Below are positions 1 to 12,187 of a stretch of DNA of 64,000 nt, piece after piece. The notes under the pieces were generated by a model, which saw only the letters and a list, made by a program, of their open reading frames with translations, had not been told where the DNA came from and ran no database searches. The DNA comes from Chloranthus sessilifolius (lineage: Eukaryota > Streptophyta > Magnoliopsida > Chloranthales > Chloranthaceae), in NCBI GenBank assembly GCA_021018995.1, contig CM037590.1, forward strand, positions 81,376,097 through 81,440,096. The letters run 5' to 3'. How positions within the stretch are numbered: the first letter of the stretch is position 1; every line of letters begins with the position of its first letter. Position numbers and translations under genes: made by a program.

Positions 1-899
1 TAGGCCTAGGATATTTTAGCTGTGCTGAATTCATCTTTGTTTTCTCTTGATTTTTACACCATAAATCAGCACACTAGAAATCCACAACAGGAGGGGTGAT
101 CGACTCACATTCAAAGATAGGCGCAACGCAAGTATGCAAGGCTCCATAGTTTGTGTCCAATCATATGAGGCATTGACCGCCTCATCTGACTGGTCATGGG
201 TGCCCCTGCGTGAAGCAGGGTTCAAGGTCTTTGGGCGAACCCATTCATCCTGAAATTTATTTAGCATGACTACCCGAGCGGAGTGAATAGATGTCACAAC
301 ACTTTTTGGGAGTATGTTATGATTTCAAAAAACGTGCCCCAGATCCATATGACCTAGAGCATCCAACTTTAGATAATCCTGAATATATCCAACCAAAATT
401 GGGTGTCTACCAAAAGAGACATCCAGTCCTGGTCTCTGCCAACAATGATCATAAACATCTTTTAACTATACATAATCATGCACTCATTAGGGGCGTTAAG
501 CAATAAAGGTGATCGAAGCCCCGACCCGGACCTGCTCGAGTATAATTTACAGGAACAAACGACCATCATACAGATACCCAGACGCATGACGTACACTTTA
601 CAAGGATACCACTTCCAATACAGGTTTTAAGCCTGCAGAAAATAAAAGGGAAATGAATCCTTCTAGATGCATGGTTAGACATAGTTTGATTGATATGTAA
701 TCTCATTCTCAACAGATTGGTTTCAACCAACGATTGACCTTTTCGAATGGAGTCTGAAGCTAAAGACACTAGAGTTCATATGAATCTAAAACGGAGCGCT
801 CCGTGAAAAGAATTAGCGGGGGAGTCATCCTGATCGAAACATCGACGGTTGGATCATGATCGATACCATTACTCCTACTTTTAAAGCAGGATCCAAAGA
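1..899. other. Unassigned window edge
   Basis: I recognise no gene here. The first 55 bases resemble the U5 end of the Athila-type LTR of element E (37776-37830): both read GG-C/T-CTAGGA, then a block matching TGTGCTGATTTCAT, then a T-rich stretch. This could be the edge of another LTR remnant. The longest open frames (31-297 minus, 291-506 plus, 566-769 minus) match no family I know and show no coding signature. Where element A's 3' region stops is uncertain; 900 is approximate. Confidence 0.35.
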
Positions 900-2495
900 T
901 CCGAGGTGAACCTTAGACTATGGACTTTAATGTGGCACAACTGCATAGCTGACAAAATACTGACATTTTACCGCTTTATGCATGTGCATTGCTCTGTGGG
1001 GAAACACAAAGTTCAAATGATAAAAACACAGATTTATTTCTTTCTTTTTCAAAATGATTTTCTTCTTTTTTTTAATAGACCTGACGTCAATGGTGAGATG
1101 CTTCACCTGATTTGTCCATCGTTGAGAAGTTGCCCGCTTCGAGGCTTTAGATCGTGTGATATTCCTACACATCCTCGAGAAAACGTCAGTCCCTTTTTTA
1201 TTTATATAAGTAACAAATGCATTTTTTGGATTTTTATTTTCAAAGATTTTTTATTCTTTTTCTTTATTTTTGACATGGAAGTAAGATGCTGTAAGAGCAT
1301 AAATATATACATACATTTTTTTGTATTTGGATTTTTCTTGAATTTTTTTATTCTTTTTTTGGCTTTACTTCTCACTTTTTTTTTTATGATGCCTTATCAG
1401 TGGGGTGAAGTCACCGGTCTCGTTTTGAGCATAACTAAACCTTTTCATATGGTCGGGCCTGAGTGAGTTTCAACAGTTTCACCAAGGCCGGAACATCAAT
1501 CCCTTTGGATTGAGTCAAACCTTTCTCCTTACCTTGAGTCATACGTTTGACAAAGCAGTTTCACAAAGATAATTCTGGTCGGGGCCCAATTTGAACTAGC
1601 ATGAGTGGCCCAGAAAAGGGGATCAGGGAGAGTAACCAAGAGGGCTCCTCAAACATTAATTTTATCGACCCATTCCAATAATTATTTTTCTTTTTTTTTA
1701 TTTTTCTCTATTTTTTTTTATTTACCTACTTTTGTACCCGTGGCGCCCTTTCAGGTTTTCACCACATCCATGGGCTCAGCTCTCTTACCCCAATTGCCCT
1801 TTCGGGTTTTCACCTGGTCCGCACAAACTCGTTGTTTTTACCTGTAATGCCCTTTCGGGTTTTCACCACGTCCATCTTGCTTTGAGCTTGTGTTTTTATT
1901 TATTTTTCTTTTTATTTCTTTCATCTTTTTTTCAAAAGCCATGACATAGACGTCGATTCCATCATAGCCGGCTGGATAGGGTTTGGTGTCATCTCACAAC
2001 TCAGCTCCTGTTTACTTAACAGATACTATGACTGCTTGTGAGCCTAAAAAGAGGGCTTCCTTCAGTGTGTAGCTTGGCCATGGATTAGGTTAGGATTTGA
2101 AGGTATGCTGGGCTAAAAGGGTTTTCTTTTTATGGCTTCATTTTTCTCAACATACTTCCTTCCTTGGGGTTTTACTATACATGCCTCGTGATTCTTCTAC
2201 CTTTTTTTCCATCTTTTTGCTCCATTTCAGGCAATTTCTTTTTGAGGTTTTACTTTTCTGATTTTTTTGATTTTCTAATAGTAATTATACTTCCTCTCTT
2301 TTTTTGTATATGCACACAAATTTTTTTTCGGGAAGGGGTTTATTGAAAGAAAAGTCCAGGCTCGAATGGGGTAGTAAAGGATATCATCATTTTTAGAGAT
2401 ACTTTTGGCTACTGTGCTTGGAACGATGGCCTCTTTTGGGTGGTTCTTCAGTAGTCACGTATCTGTTTCACCAATACTTATCTTGTCGTGATAGA
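900..2495 (-). other. Element A 3' region, downstream of integrase
   Basis: No intact gene. The stretch from 2495 down to about 1250 matches the start of C's 3' region (49682-51070) in order: a post-stop AAGTATTG block, the 50-base repeat block, a CTCAAAA block, then A-rich DNA with a TATGTATATA run. Between about 1060 and 1190, on the plus strand (antisense to A), a pyrimidine run ending in AATAG precedes a short open segment that ends at AAAAC-GTCAGT. It looks like an exon bounded by splice sites and may be a remnant of the kind of antisense gene seen in C. That last point is weak. Confidence 0.55.
1733..1885. repeat. About 50-bp tandem repeat, three units, element A 3' region
   Basis: Three units share a GCCCTTTC-GGGTTTTCACC core, reading ACCCGTGGCGCCCTTTCAGG and then two diverged copies, each followed by a CATC or GTCC spacer. 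It is the inverted counterpart of the four-unit array at 50334-50520 in element C, so it belongs to the Tat 3' region and not to the host. Confidence 0.8.
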
Positions 2496-5400
2496 CTAAG
2501 CAATGAACTGTCGGACGTATCCAGCGCTGATGGGCTCAGGAAGATGATCTCCGTCCATTGTGGTGAGGCAGATGACGTATCCCGGTAGCACCTCTCAGAC
2601 GACGTAAGGTCCTTCCCAGTTCGGCTTGAATTTTCCTCTCAGATCGGTATGGAGGGATGGGAAGATCTTCAACACAGCATCTCCTACCATTAGATCTCGA
2701 CTGTGAACACATTTATTATAAGCGCGTGCGATCCGCCCCAAGTAGACTTGAGTGTGACACAAGGCTAGGAGTCTCTTCTCGTCTAATAAGTTCAATTGTT
2801 TGAAGTGGAATCTCTCTCTCTGCTTTGGATAAGCTTGATTCCATAAGGATTCAGAGCGAGGGTACTTCAACCTCAATCGGTAGGACGGCCTCGGTTCCAT
2901 ACACAAGGGAGAATGGTGTTGCCCCTGTAGCGGTATGGATTGACGTTCTGTAGGCCCACAAAGCAAACGACAACATTACGGTCCAATCTCGGTAAGTGAC
3001 GATCATTTTCTCAAGGATGCGGATGACTGTCTTGTTAGCAGCTTCCACAACTCCATTAGTTTGAGGCCGATAGGGGGACGAGCGATGGTGCTTGATCTTG
3101 TATTGCTCACAGAAGGATCAGATGTTCTTATTCGCAAAGTTAGTGCCATTGTCCATGATGATATCCTTGGGTACTCCAAATCAGCACACAATATTGTTTG
3201 TGAGAAACTTCTCGATGTGACTGGTCGTGATGTTGGCATATGATGTCGCTTCTACCCACTTTGTGAAGTATTTAATGGAAACGAGGATGAACCGATGTCC
3301 GTTTGATGCTTTCAGATTAATCATTCCAACGATGTCAAGGCCCCAAGTAGCAAATGGCTAAGGAGTGGTCATGCAGTATAGATCGATGGCAGGAGCATGT
3401 ATCAGACTGGAGTGTTCCTAGCATTTATAGCATTTTTGAATGTGTTTGCAGCAATCTGATTCCATAGTGCTCCAAAAGTATCCCTGTCGTAGAATTTTCT
3501 TAGTAAGCATGTGACCGCTAACGTGGGCTCCGCATACTCCTTCGTGGATCTCCTTCATGATATTGATCGCTTCACTTTCTGTAAGGCACCTAAGTAAAAT
3601 GTTATTATACGATCACTTATAAAGGCATTCCCCATAAATGACATAGCTTGCTGCTAGACGTTGAATGGTTCGTCGGTCTATTTTAGATGTACCCTCAGGG
3701 GAAGCTAGTGTCTCAAGGAAATTCTTGATATCTGAGAACCAAGGTGGCTCATCATCAAACTTTGTAGGTTCCTTAATCTGGAGGCAAAAGGCGGCTCATT
3801 CCTCTGCTCGATCATGATCGGCTTCATCTCAGCACCATACGAGATTTCTATCATTGATGCCAACGTCGCTAGTGCGCTGGCGAAGTGATTCCTTATTCAA
3901 GGGACATATGAGAATGTCACGTCTTGAAAGCAAGCTATCAGATCCTCGAGGTGCTAATGGTAAGGGATCGGTTTCTCATCTTTCGTCTTTAAGTCACCAT
4001 TCATCTGGCATATAATCAACTGCTAATCACCGAACACCCGGAGGTGAGTTACATTTAGATCGAGAGCCGCCTGCAGACTAGCGGCATAAGCTTTGTACTC
4101 AACCATGTTGTTAGTGCAAGGGAAGTTAAGTTTGATAGAGACGGGCACATGGATCCTTTCGGCAAAATCAGAATGGCGCCAACTCCCTAGCCCTCGGCAT
4201 TGGCTGCCCCATCAAAGTGCATTACCCAAGATTCCTCTGCTTCTTCAGTATTATCTTCCATCATGAAAAGGATGTCCTCATTGGGGAACTCAGTTCTCAA
4301 AGGCTCATAATCTGGCAAAGGATTGTTGACTAGATGATTAGAGAGTGCCTGCCCCTTCATCGACTTCTGAGTGACGTACGTGATGTCGAACTCAGATAAC
4401 AAGAGTTGCCAGCGTGCAGTTCATCCAGTAATAGCTGACTTCTCAAAAAGTTACTTCAACGGGTCCATGCGGGCTAGGTGTAGCACGGCTTGGGATAGCA
4501 AGTAATGGCTGAGCCTCTGAGTAGCCTATACAAGAGTTAGGCATGCTTTCTTCAGATGAGAATAGCGCATCTCGTAATCAATAAACTTCTTGCTGAGATA
4601 ATAAATGACCTGTTCTCTTCTTCTGGTCTCGTCGTGTTAACCTAGGACACATCCCATCAAAACTTTCGTCATGGAGAGGTATATTAAGAGTGGTCTCCCT
4701 GGCTTGGGTGGTACCAAAATAGGTGGGTTAAGGAGGTAGCCTTTGATTTTATCGAACGCTGCCTGACAATCATCGTTTCGTTCCATGGGCGAGTTCTTCC
4801 TTAGTAGCTTGAAGATTGGTGTAGATGGAGTTAGTTAGTATGCAATGAAGCCGTGATATATTATATTCTACCCAAGAACCCTCCTTCCTTCTCGTTAGAT
4901 GGTGGTGGCATTTTCCTAATCGGGTCGACTTCGATCCCTCTCCTGCAGACGATGAATCCTAACAATTTTCCAGACCTAGCGCCAAAAGCTCACTTCTATG
5001 GATTCAGACATAACCTGTACTTTCTCAGCCTCTCAAATAGTTTCTGGAGGTTTACCAGATGGTCACTCCACTTCGGTGACTTGGCAATAAGGTCGTCAAT
5101 GTACACTTCAATTTCTCAGTGCATCATGTCGTGGAACAGTGCGGTCATAGCTCTCTGGTATGTTGCACTGTCATTCTTCAGCCCAAATGGCATGACTCTG
5201 TAGCAAAAGGTTTTCAACAGAGTGATGAATGTAATCTTTTCTCTGTCTGCCTCTACCATCTTTGTTTGATTGTATCCAGAGAATCCGTCCATTAAAGAAA
5301 GCATCCCGTGCTTAGCAGTGTTATTGACCAAGATATCGATGTGCGGCAATGGGAAATTGTCCTTCGGGCTCGCCCTGTTTAGATTGCAAAAGTTGATACA

Positions 5401-5975
5401 CATGCAGACCTTTCCATCCTTCTTCGGCACAGGCACAATATTGGCTAGCCACTGCGGATACTTGGATACCATGAGAAACCCCGCGTCATACTGTTTGATG
5501 ACCTCATCTTTGACTTTCAACATCCACTAGGGTCAGAGACATCTCAGCTTCTGCTTAACCGACTTCATATTAGGGTAGAGAGGTAACTCATGCTCGACCA
5601 AATTGGTGTTCAGACCAGGCATGCTCTTGTATGACCAGGCAAAAACGTCTTGGTATGATCGAAGGAAATCGATCATGCTTTTTCTTTCCTCGGGAGATAG
5701 TGGCATTCCGATTTTGGTAATGTGGTGACTCTCCTCAGTCCCTAGATTAACGTCCTTGGTTTCTTCGACAATCGGGGTAGGGCCATGCTCAAATTCGACA
5801 AACTAGTCAAGGAGCTCATTGGGGAGCTCCTCCAAAGGGACATCCTCGTCCAGACTTGTAACACCTACCTCTTCTTGTATTTCTACAGGAAAGGGGTCGA
5901 TTTTACGTGGGACGGGTATTTCAATTAAGACATCTTTTTGCAGGATTTTATCTGAAATTTTAAATAACAATATTT
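2496..5975 (-). pseudogene. pol: Element A pol: RT, two RNase H domains, integrase
   Basis: This is the enzymatic part of a Tat polyprotein. It copies element RNA into DNA, removes the RNA strand and integrates the product. From the 5' end (right) I see RT with the active site YIDD at 5092-5103, a gypsy RNase H near 4900-4380, an archaeal-type RNase H starting at a WVMHFDGA motif near 4240, and integrase from about 3620 to the TAG at 2496-2498. Integrase keeps MDNGTNF and the VVEAANK glutamate. Frameshifts and stops are frequent, including a short deletion after RT, so the gene is dead. One stop-prone site shared by C and D (KPVK followed by TAG) still has CAG here, so that stop is not ancestral. 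Start not definable; 5975 is where similarity to C and D exon 2 begins. Confidence 0.85.
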
Positions 5976-6234
5976 TTGGACTTTGTATTTTTCAATGTTT
6001 TTGGAAATTTGTATTTTTCTAATGTTTTTATGATTTTATACTTTTCCAATGTTTTTAAGATTTTTGTTTTCATCGGAGATGGACCCTTGGTAGCACGAGT
6101 TGCTATATATACAAGGTATGGCCTGCCAAGGGCTTGTCTCACTTTTTATAGGTTTTTTTTTTTTTGGAACAGGTGCCAAATTGTAGGCCACTCTCTGCTT
6201 CTAGAGTTTAGGGCAAAGATGCCCAATTGCATAC
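5976..6234 (-). other. Probable intron between protease and RT, element A
   Basis: On the minus strand the upstream coding part ends at TCAG followed by GTATGC at 6234, a good plant splice donor. The coding frame is closed from there to about 5975. C and D have donors at the same place (32076 and 62621). Ogre elements are known to have an intron at this position. A possible acceptor is ATTTCAG near 5968-5975; a second AG after TGTATATA near 6105 is conserved in C and D. The acceptor is unresolved. Confidence 0.5.
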
Positions 6235-9200
6235 CTGACTCACTGCCCCTTTACCTTTTTCAATGTAGGAGGCTGACGAATGTGACTCTTCTGGCCCGAT
6301 CACCATCATATTGACCATAGGTTTTTCTGAGATTTCATCCTCAAACGTTAGCAGAGTCGTGTGGTGGTTTACCACAGGAGGAGTTTGTGTAGGTATGGAA
6401 TGCCGCTCCTCAAATAAGGATAGGGAAGCCAGATCTATTTCGAGGTTGGGAAGGGAGATGTTGGGATTGGTGGGATGGACATGGGATGTGGGTTTGTTTG
6501 GGGTCAAATGGGTTACCCCATTTTTATCAATCTTTATGACCCTGGCACTGAAAAAGGATTCCCTGATGTGTGGCCTAGGACGAGGCTTCTCTTTTATGTT
6601 GATTCCTCTTGCCCTTACAGCTGCAGCGACCCTGGCTTTCTCTTTAGCCTCTCAAACCTCTTCCTCTGTGGGCTTCTATCCTAGCCCAAATCGAACCTTA
6701 TGCCCCTCGGCAACGACTGGCTCTCTTCTGCCCTGCAATCTGGGCCCTAGTCCTCTGCCTTTCTGATAGCCCCATTTCTGGAGCATGGCCACCACCGCTT
6801 CCATTCTGTCGCTGGTTGTGGGAGTGATATTTCTCGGGGGTTCCAGGACTATTGCTGACACCTCATACTCGAAATTGTGGAGGTCGGTGTCTTCCTCAGT
6901 ATGTGGCATATCTACTACCTTAGGATTTTTAATTATGTGGGTGGCCTTGTCTTTCTCATCGTGCCCTTCACCAATGATGGTGATCACTTTCTGCTCGGAT
7001 ATGAATTTTAACTTTTGATGGAGGGTAGAAAGTATCGCCCCGACCTCATGTAACTATGGGCGTCCTATAAGCAAATTAAAAGTAGATTTGATATCCATCA
7101 CTTTAAAAGGTATAGAGAAGGTCATGGGCCCAATCACTAATTCTAGATCGACTTCTCCCATTATTTCTCTTCTTGTATTATCAAATCCCCAAGCGCTAGT
7201 CCTTATCGGCCTTAGCATACAGGGGTTCACGTCGATCTTGGTGGCAGTTCGTAATGGGCACACATTCAGAGCCGACCCGTTATCAATTAGAACCAAGGGA
7301 ATTATCATGTTCTCGGATTTGACAGTAATATTGAGGGATTTGGCATGACTATTTCCCTCCTCGGGTAGATCTGCGTCTGAAAATGAAATGGCAATGGGTT
7401 CCATCACCTGTTTGATTATTTGCCCGACCTCGCCTGGGCTCACCTGTTGGGACACATGTGCATTCTTTAACGCCCCCATTAGAGCTTGAAAATAGAGTGG
7501 GGACATCATCAAGAGATCCCAGACAGTGATATGGGCTGGCATCCTTCTTAATTGAGTCTCGAGAATGTGCTCCCAGCTCATCTTCTCAAACGGGTGGACT
7601 GCACTATTCTTCTTCCCGTTGGGCCATGCTAGTGCTGTTGTTGTTGCTACCTCAGGCTGTTTCGAGATTCTTCCCGATCTGGTAATGAAGTCCACTGCCC
7701 CCTCTCTGCTGCTACTGCCGGCGTTAGCACTGGTTTGCTCATAGCTCAATGGGACCTAATGTGGATCATAGGTTGGTCCTGAGAGCTAGAATGGTATGGC
7801 TGCTGGCACCTGAAGTGGATGTACTGATGGCTCAGGGGGTGTGGGAAATACTTGATTTATTTCGATGGTAGCTGGTTGGGTGGCAAAATTAGGCCAAATG
7901 GGAGTGGTGAAGCTTAAGGGTGGTGATACTAAGGGAAAGGGGGTAAAAGTAGGCCATTGATAGCTGATAGGTGCTAGCGGGGGATTGAGGGTTTGATGGG
8001 CCATTAGGTAATTGACAGGGGTGGTGGAGTTTGCAGGTGGTTGAACCGGGGGTAATGGGGTGGGTGTAGGCCATTGGCAGTTTATTGATGGTGGAGGATT
8101 GGGGGCCTATTGGTTTATTGGGTAATTGATGGGGGTGGTGGAATATGGTTGATAAACATTTATTTGTACGTAGTTAATGGGGGTGGATGGTGGAAAATAG
8201 GCCCTAAGATCTAGGGGCTCAACTGTTGGTGTAGGGGTAGAAAAATAATCTGCCAGATTCAGGGGCTCAACCACCCCAATAGTTCTTTCTTCTCGGTCTC
8301 GCTGCCTTGGGATCACAAAATTTTCTCTATTACTGATGTAATTAGAGGGTTCAAATTCATACTCTTCCTCAATTTCCTCTACCATTCCTATGGTGGGTCT
8401 GGGACCTGCTATTCCGGTTGGGTGTGGTGGCAAAGGTACCTGGTGAATATTCGCATGTTGGTTTGCTTGGGTGGGTGCAGGGGGAATGATCTTCCTAGCA
8501 TTGATTAAATCTTAGATCACGTGCTTCAATGGGAAGCAGTGATCAGTCGGGTGACCCAAACCCTGATGAAAATTACAATGACTATTCGCATCAAAATTAT
8601 ATGGAATTGGATTGGGAGGAGGTCGTGGTTAGAGCACAGTTACTAATCTCTTTTCAATTAATAAAGGTAAAAGTATACTTAAAGATTGCCCGAAGGGCAT
8701 AAAAACACGATCATAACTGGCTCTCCTTTCTGGGGTCATTTGTACCCCCTGTCCATTCCCTGCTCTCTGCATTAGCCCCGGTCTGATGGGAGCTGATTGC
8801 GCCACCTTAAACTGAAAGGGGACTACATTGTTATTGGGCCTGTTATTGGTCACATTCTGCACCTCAGCCCCTGACCTCCCGTCGTTTCTTTGTTCGACAA
8901 ACCTTCTAACCCCGCTATCCCCCTGAAGCATTCATGCTAAGTTGTCCTTCCCTGATGGCATCCTCATAGCGGTTGGCATTTCTTACCAAATCAGCAAAAC
9001 TGGACTGTAGTTGGTAGACAAGAAAATCAAAAATCACTGGCAAAGTGTTCGTTGAAATCATCTCTATCTGCTCATCGCCCGATATTCTATTTCTGACTTG
9101 AGCTGTCAGTGCTCTCCAATGCCCCAAATAGTCACTAAAGGTCTCGTTGGGATTCTGTTTCAAACAGGCTAAATCAAACTCACGCAGTTAGATATCAGTA

Positions 9201-10186
9201 TTGTAGACATACTGTTCTTGGAACAAATGCGTCAAGTCCTTCCCTGTCTTCATCATGGATAGTTCAAGAGACGTGAACCACCTCAGGGCCGGACTGGTCA
9301 AGCTTTTCTGAAAAACTGTTATTAGCAGCTTCTCATCCCCCCCGTATTGGCACATGTCCCCACAATAGGACTTGAGGTGTGCAATTGGGTTACCCGTGCC
9401 ATTGTATTTGTCGAATACTGGCATTTTAAATTTGGGGGCAGGGGGACCTCGACAAACAGACATAAATTTGTGAAATCTGTGACGTGGATTTCAGCACCAC
9501 CCATCTTCAACAACTATTTCTGGATCTTATCTAGTTGCTCCCTTAACTGTTCTGATTCTTTGGATATGGGGGCTACTTTTTCAACAGCCGGCCAGGACTC
9601 GCTCTGTGCTATTGGGGGTGGGGTAGCTACCGGTGGAGGATTAATAGTGGTCATCGCTTGACATAGGCACTACTGCTTTCGATCTCGTCCTCCTCATCTG
9701 ATCTATGGGTGCGGAGGATGGATTCCCAAACTATTGTTGCATGGACTGGATGGGATTGGATTGGATATGGGTTGGGTGAGCCCCTTGAATGTAAGGGAAG
9801 TGTTGTCGGGTGATGGGATGGGTGGAGTTTGGTTTTGGGGTGGGGCCTGATGAGGCCATTGGACATGGGGGAAGGTTTGGGGATGGTCTTGGGGTATGGG
9901 GCCATGAGAAAATTGGGTTTGAGGTATGGCATGGATTTGACCCGGTTGTGAAGGTTAGGGGTGGGTAAAAATTTTGGGGGTATTGTGGAGGGTAAGAGGT
10001 TTGGCCTTGGGCCATGGGCCCGGGGTAGGTTTAAGCCACAAGGCCTTGATCAGGTTGGGTTTGGGTAAAGGGCATGGGGTTTGGAGGATCTTGACCCATT
10101 AGGCTTTCATGGGTAGGGCCCATTGGGCTTTGGAGGGCTTGGGCCATGGGCCATTGATGGGTATGGGCTGTGGGCCCTTGGGGTAT
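6235..10186 (-). pseudogene. gag-pro: Element A gag-protease, C-terminal part
   Basis: This encodes the capsid and protease half of the Tat polyprotein. Right to left: the end of the P/Q-rich repeat (10180-9950), an acidic DEEDEIES patch near 9690, the gag core (9463-8915, with FDKYNGTGNPIAHLKSY), and a zinc-knuckle-like motif near 8560 (HCNFHQGLGHPTDHC, with His in place of the second Cys). Then come a proline-rich linker, the protease (7749-7054; active site VLIDNGSALNVCP near 7290, second motif LLIGRP) and a G-patch near 6790-6690 (GYQKGRGLGPRLQG). The protease segment is open for 231 codons; elsewhere there are many stops and shifts. The N-terminus lies across insertion B and is further cut off by C. 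Confidence 0.85.
10182..10186. repeat. Target site duplication of element B, left copy (GGTAT)
   Basis: GGTAT directly precedes the LTR start TGTTGGCC and is repeated directly after the other LTR at 23179-23183. Removing B and one copy rebuilds a junction, CCCTTGGGGTATGTGG, that occurs uninterrupted in the surrounding repeat near 23428 and 23532, which supports a clean insertion. Confidence 0.9.
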
Positions 10187-11173
10187 TGTTGGCCACTTAC
10201 CTTGTGTTCAAAAAGGGGTTTAAAATCACACAATTAAAGGATCTATTAGTTGCTCACATCAAGGCAAGCAGACATACATACCTGCAAGTATTCAGGGCCT
10301 GTGTTAGAAAGTTTTAAAGAAGGGTAAGCAAGGGTATGTCCACAGGGAAATGTGACTAAAAATTAGGAAAATCTCCAGATCTAAAGTAGATCTAGCACCC
10401 TTCCTAATGCTAAAACAGCAAAAGAAAGAGGAGAGGTCTAAGGGTTTGTCACTTTTAAACTAAACTATAAAAAATAATTAAAATTATAGAAATGGATCCA
10501 GAGTACAACTCTTGCAGTGAAGGGAAATTTAAAATAGAAAATGGGAAGAAGCAGCTTGGAGTTTGGTCTTACTACAATTGGGTTAAGCTGTCAGGGTTAC
10601 AGAGAGTTTAGAGTGCATTAATCCCTCATTCTGAGGTAGAAGAATCTGATCTAGGCTAGAGATTTGGTTTGATCTTAAGGCTATAATTTATCCATTTCAA
10701 AGGTCACTGATCATCCGATAGATTCACTCCACTCTCATGCTTCCATCAGAACATTATAACCACTACAAATGCTGCAATCGCCAGGCCACAGACAGGCAAT
10801 TACAGGAATATCAGATCTAGGGAGATCAAATGACATTCAAGAGGTCTACCAGTTAAGTGGGTGAGCTATTCCCATCTACACAAAGCCGATCGAGCACCAA
10901 ATGAAACCAAAAGAACTATAGATCTAATTGCAGCAGTTAAACCAACATTACATTGAATTAAACTAACCATACAATGAAATGCCCTCAGATTTGCAGTCTA
11001 TGCAACATTCAACCCTCAATAACACTCTCAGCTTTCCCCAATTACAGACTAAACCTCCCTCTTTGCTGCTCCATAGAAATTAGCCAACCATGGTTGGACT
11101 AAAAGGAAGAATAGAGAATTTCGATGCAAGCTCTGATCTCCAGAATTGATTCCCTTTTTCTGGCAGTTTCCCT

Positions 11174-11190
11174 TCCTTTTATAGCTTTCC
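11174..11190 (-). promoter_or_regulatory. TATA box, element B 3' LTR
   Basis: The minus strand reads GGAAAGCTATAAAAGG, a canonical plant TATA box. It lies downstream, in element orientation, of the motif array at 11905-11440, as expected for the end of U3. Confidence 0.7.
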
Positions 11191-11439
11191 TCTCTACCTC
11201 AGATCCATTTTTCCGGCCAATTATAGCTTTCAGAATAATCCTATTATTCCCTCCTTTATTCCCCTTCTAGAAGGCTCTTTCAGTTAGTTAGAGTTTGGGG
11301 AGAGCACGTGGGTCGGTTAGGGCTTCCCAGGGTACTTCTAGAGACTTCATGTCGGTCACCAGAGTGCCTCAGATTGCATGTAGCAGCTCACCAACTTGCA
11401 GCATGTGCACAGCAGGTTTTCTGAGAAGTCCTTCAGTCA

Positions 11440-11905
11440 ATTTCGATAGGTTCCTAAGGCTTTCGACAGGTTTCAAACAGGCCTTTTGTTCCTTTAGCTA
11501 GGAAACAGAATCCTTTCGATAGGTTCCAATAGGTTGGACTGAGAATAAAGCTCCAGCATCCGCAGCCTTCATCTGGTGTGTTCGACAAGTTGGGGGCTCC
11601 TTTCAACAGGTTGATCTATGCGTAATAAGTTTTGATAGGTTTGCTTCTAGTTCCTGTCAACAGGTTCCATCAGCTTTCGATAGGTTCACCAACTGAGCTG
11701 CAACAACCATTCGATAAGTGGCATTTGTGCGATAGGTTCCAGGATCTCTTTAAGCTCCAAGGGACCTTTCAATAGGATGCTTCCTGCTAGCTTTCAACTG
11801 CCCGATAGGTTCCAGATCCTATCAAATACTCTGATCTCCACGACTTCTTCCTTTGCAGCCTTCAGATCCTATCGATAGGTTGCAATAATCTATTGACAGG
11901 TTGTT
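11440..11905 (-). repeat. TCGATAGGTT motif array, element B 3' LTR
   Basis: About twenty spaced copies and variants of TCGATAGGTT (CGACAGGTT, AATAGGTT, CCTATCGA in reverse) occur within 470 bp. Spacing is irregular, about 15-50 bp, unlike a satellite. Several CG dinucleotides of the right LTR are CA here, for example TTCAACAGG against TTCGACAGG. Confidence 0.8.
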
Positions 11906-12175
11906 TTCAGCTTGTTTTTCCTTCTTCAGTGCTGCTTTGCTGTTGTTGCATGCCCCAAGTGGGCATTGGAGTGGAACCTTCTTGTGTGCCATAGTTGGGC
12001 CAGAGCTGTAGTGAGAAATGGACTTTCATATGGAGCATTTTTGGGTGGATTTCTGCACTATGACTGCTTTTTATTACTATCCGCAAAACATGCTCATCAT
12101 GCACTTATTAGCCTACTCACAGATCTATCAAAGCTCATGTTAAAGGGTGAAAAGTGGTACTTTTCACTATTAACA

Positions 12176-12187
12176 CACACCAAACCT
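12176..12187 (-). promoter_or_regulatory. Polypurine tract, element B
   Basis: The minus strand reads AGGTTTGGTGTG directly before the 3' LTR. It is the primer for plus-strand DNA synthesis. Element E has AGGTTTGGGGGTG at the matching place. Confidence 0.75.

Larger units (their letters stand above)
900..10186 (-). mobile_element. Element A, left part: Tat/Ogre-like Ty3/gypsy retrotransposon
   Basis: This is a decayed Tat-lineage LTR retrotransposon on the minus strand. Read right to left it holds the gag repeat region, gag core, protease, G-patch, a probable intron, RT, RNase H, archaeal-type RNase H, integrase and a 3' region. The right edge is exact: element B begins at 10187 and A resumes at 23184. 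The left edge is soft; similarity to the 3' region of element C can be followed to about 1250 and perhaps to 900. Neither LTR of A is in the window. It is the oldest layer, because B and C both interrupt it and its ORFs are the most broken. Confidence 0.85.
10187..12175 (-). repeat. Element B 3' LTR (left copy)
   Basis: This direct repeat of 21156-23178 is 1989 bp. On the plus strand it begins TGTTGGCCAC and ends ATTAACA, so in element orientation it starts TGTTAA and ends CCAACA. It contains a short inverted repeat near its start, an array of TCGATAGGTT-like motifs, and a TATA box at 11174-11190. Confidence 0.95.

Noticed and set aside
291-506. Plus-strand ORF of 71 codons as a host gene
   Set aside because: No recognisable family, no splice or promoter context, and it lies in the unassigned edge.
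906-1466. 186-codon plus-strand ORF as a coding gene
   Set aside because: Mostly Phe/Ile/Leu from T-rich DNA, antisense to A's untranslated 3' region; only a short exon-like block at 1060-1190 seemed worth noting.
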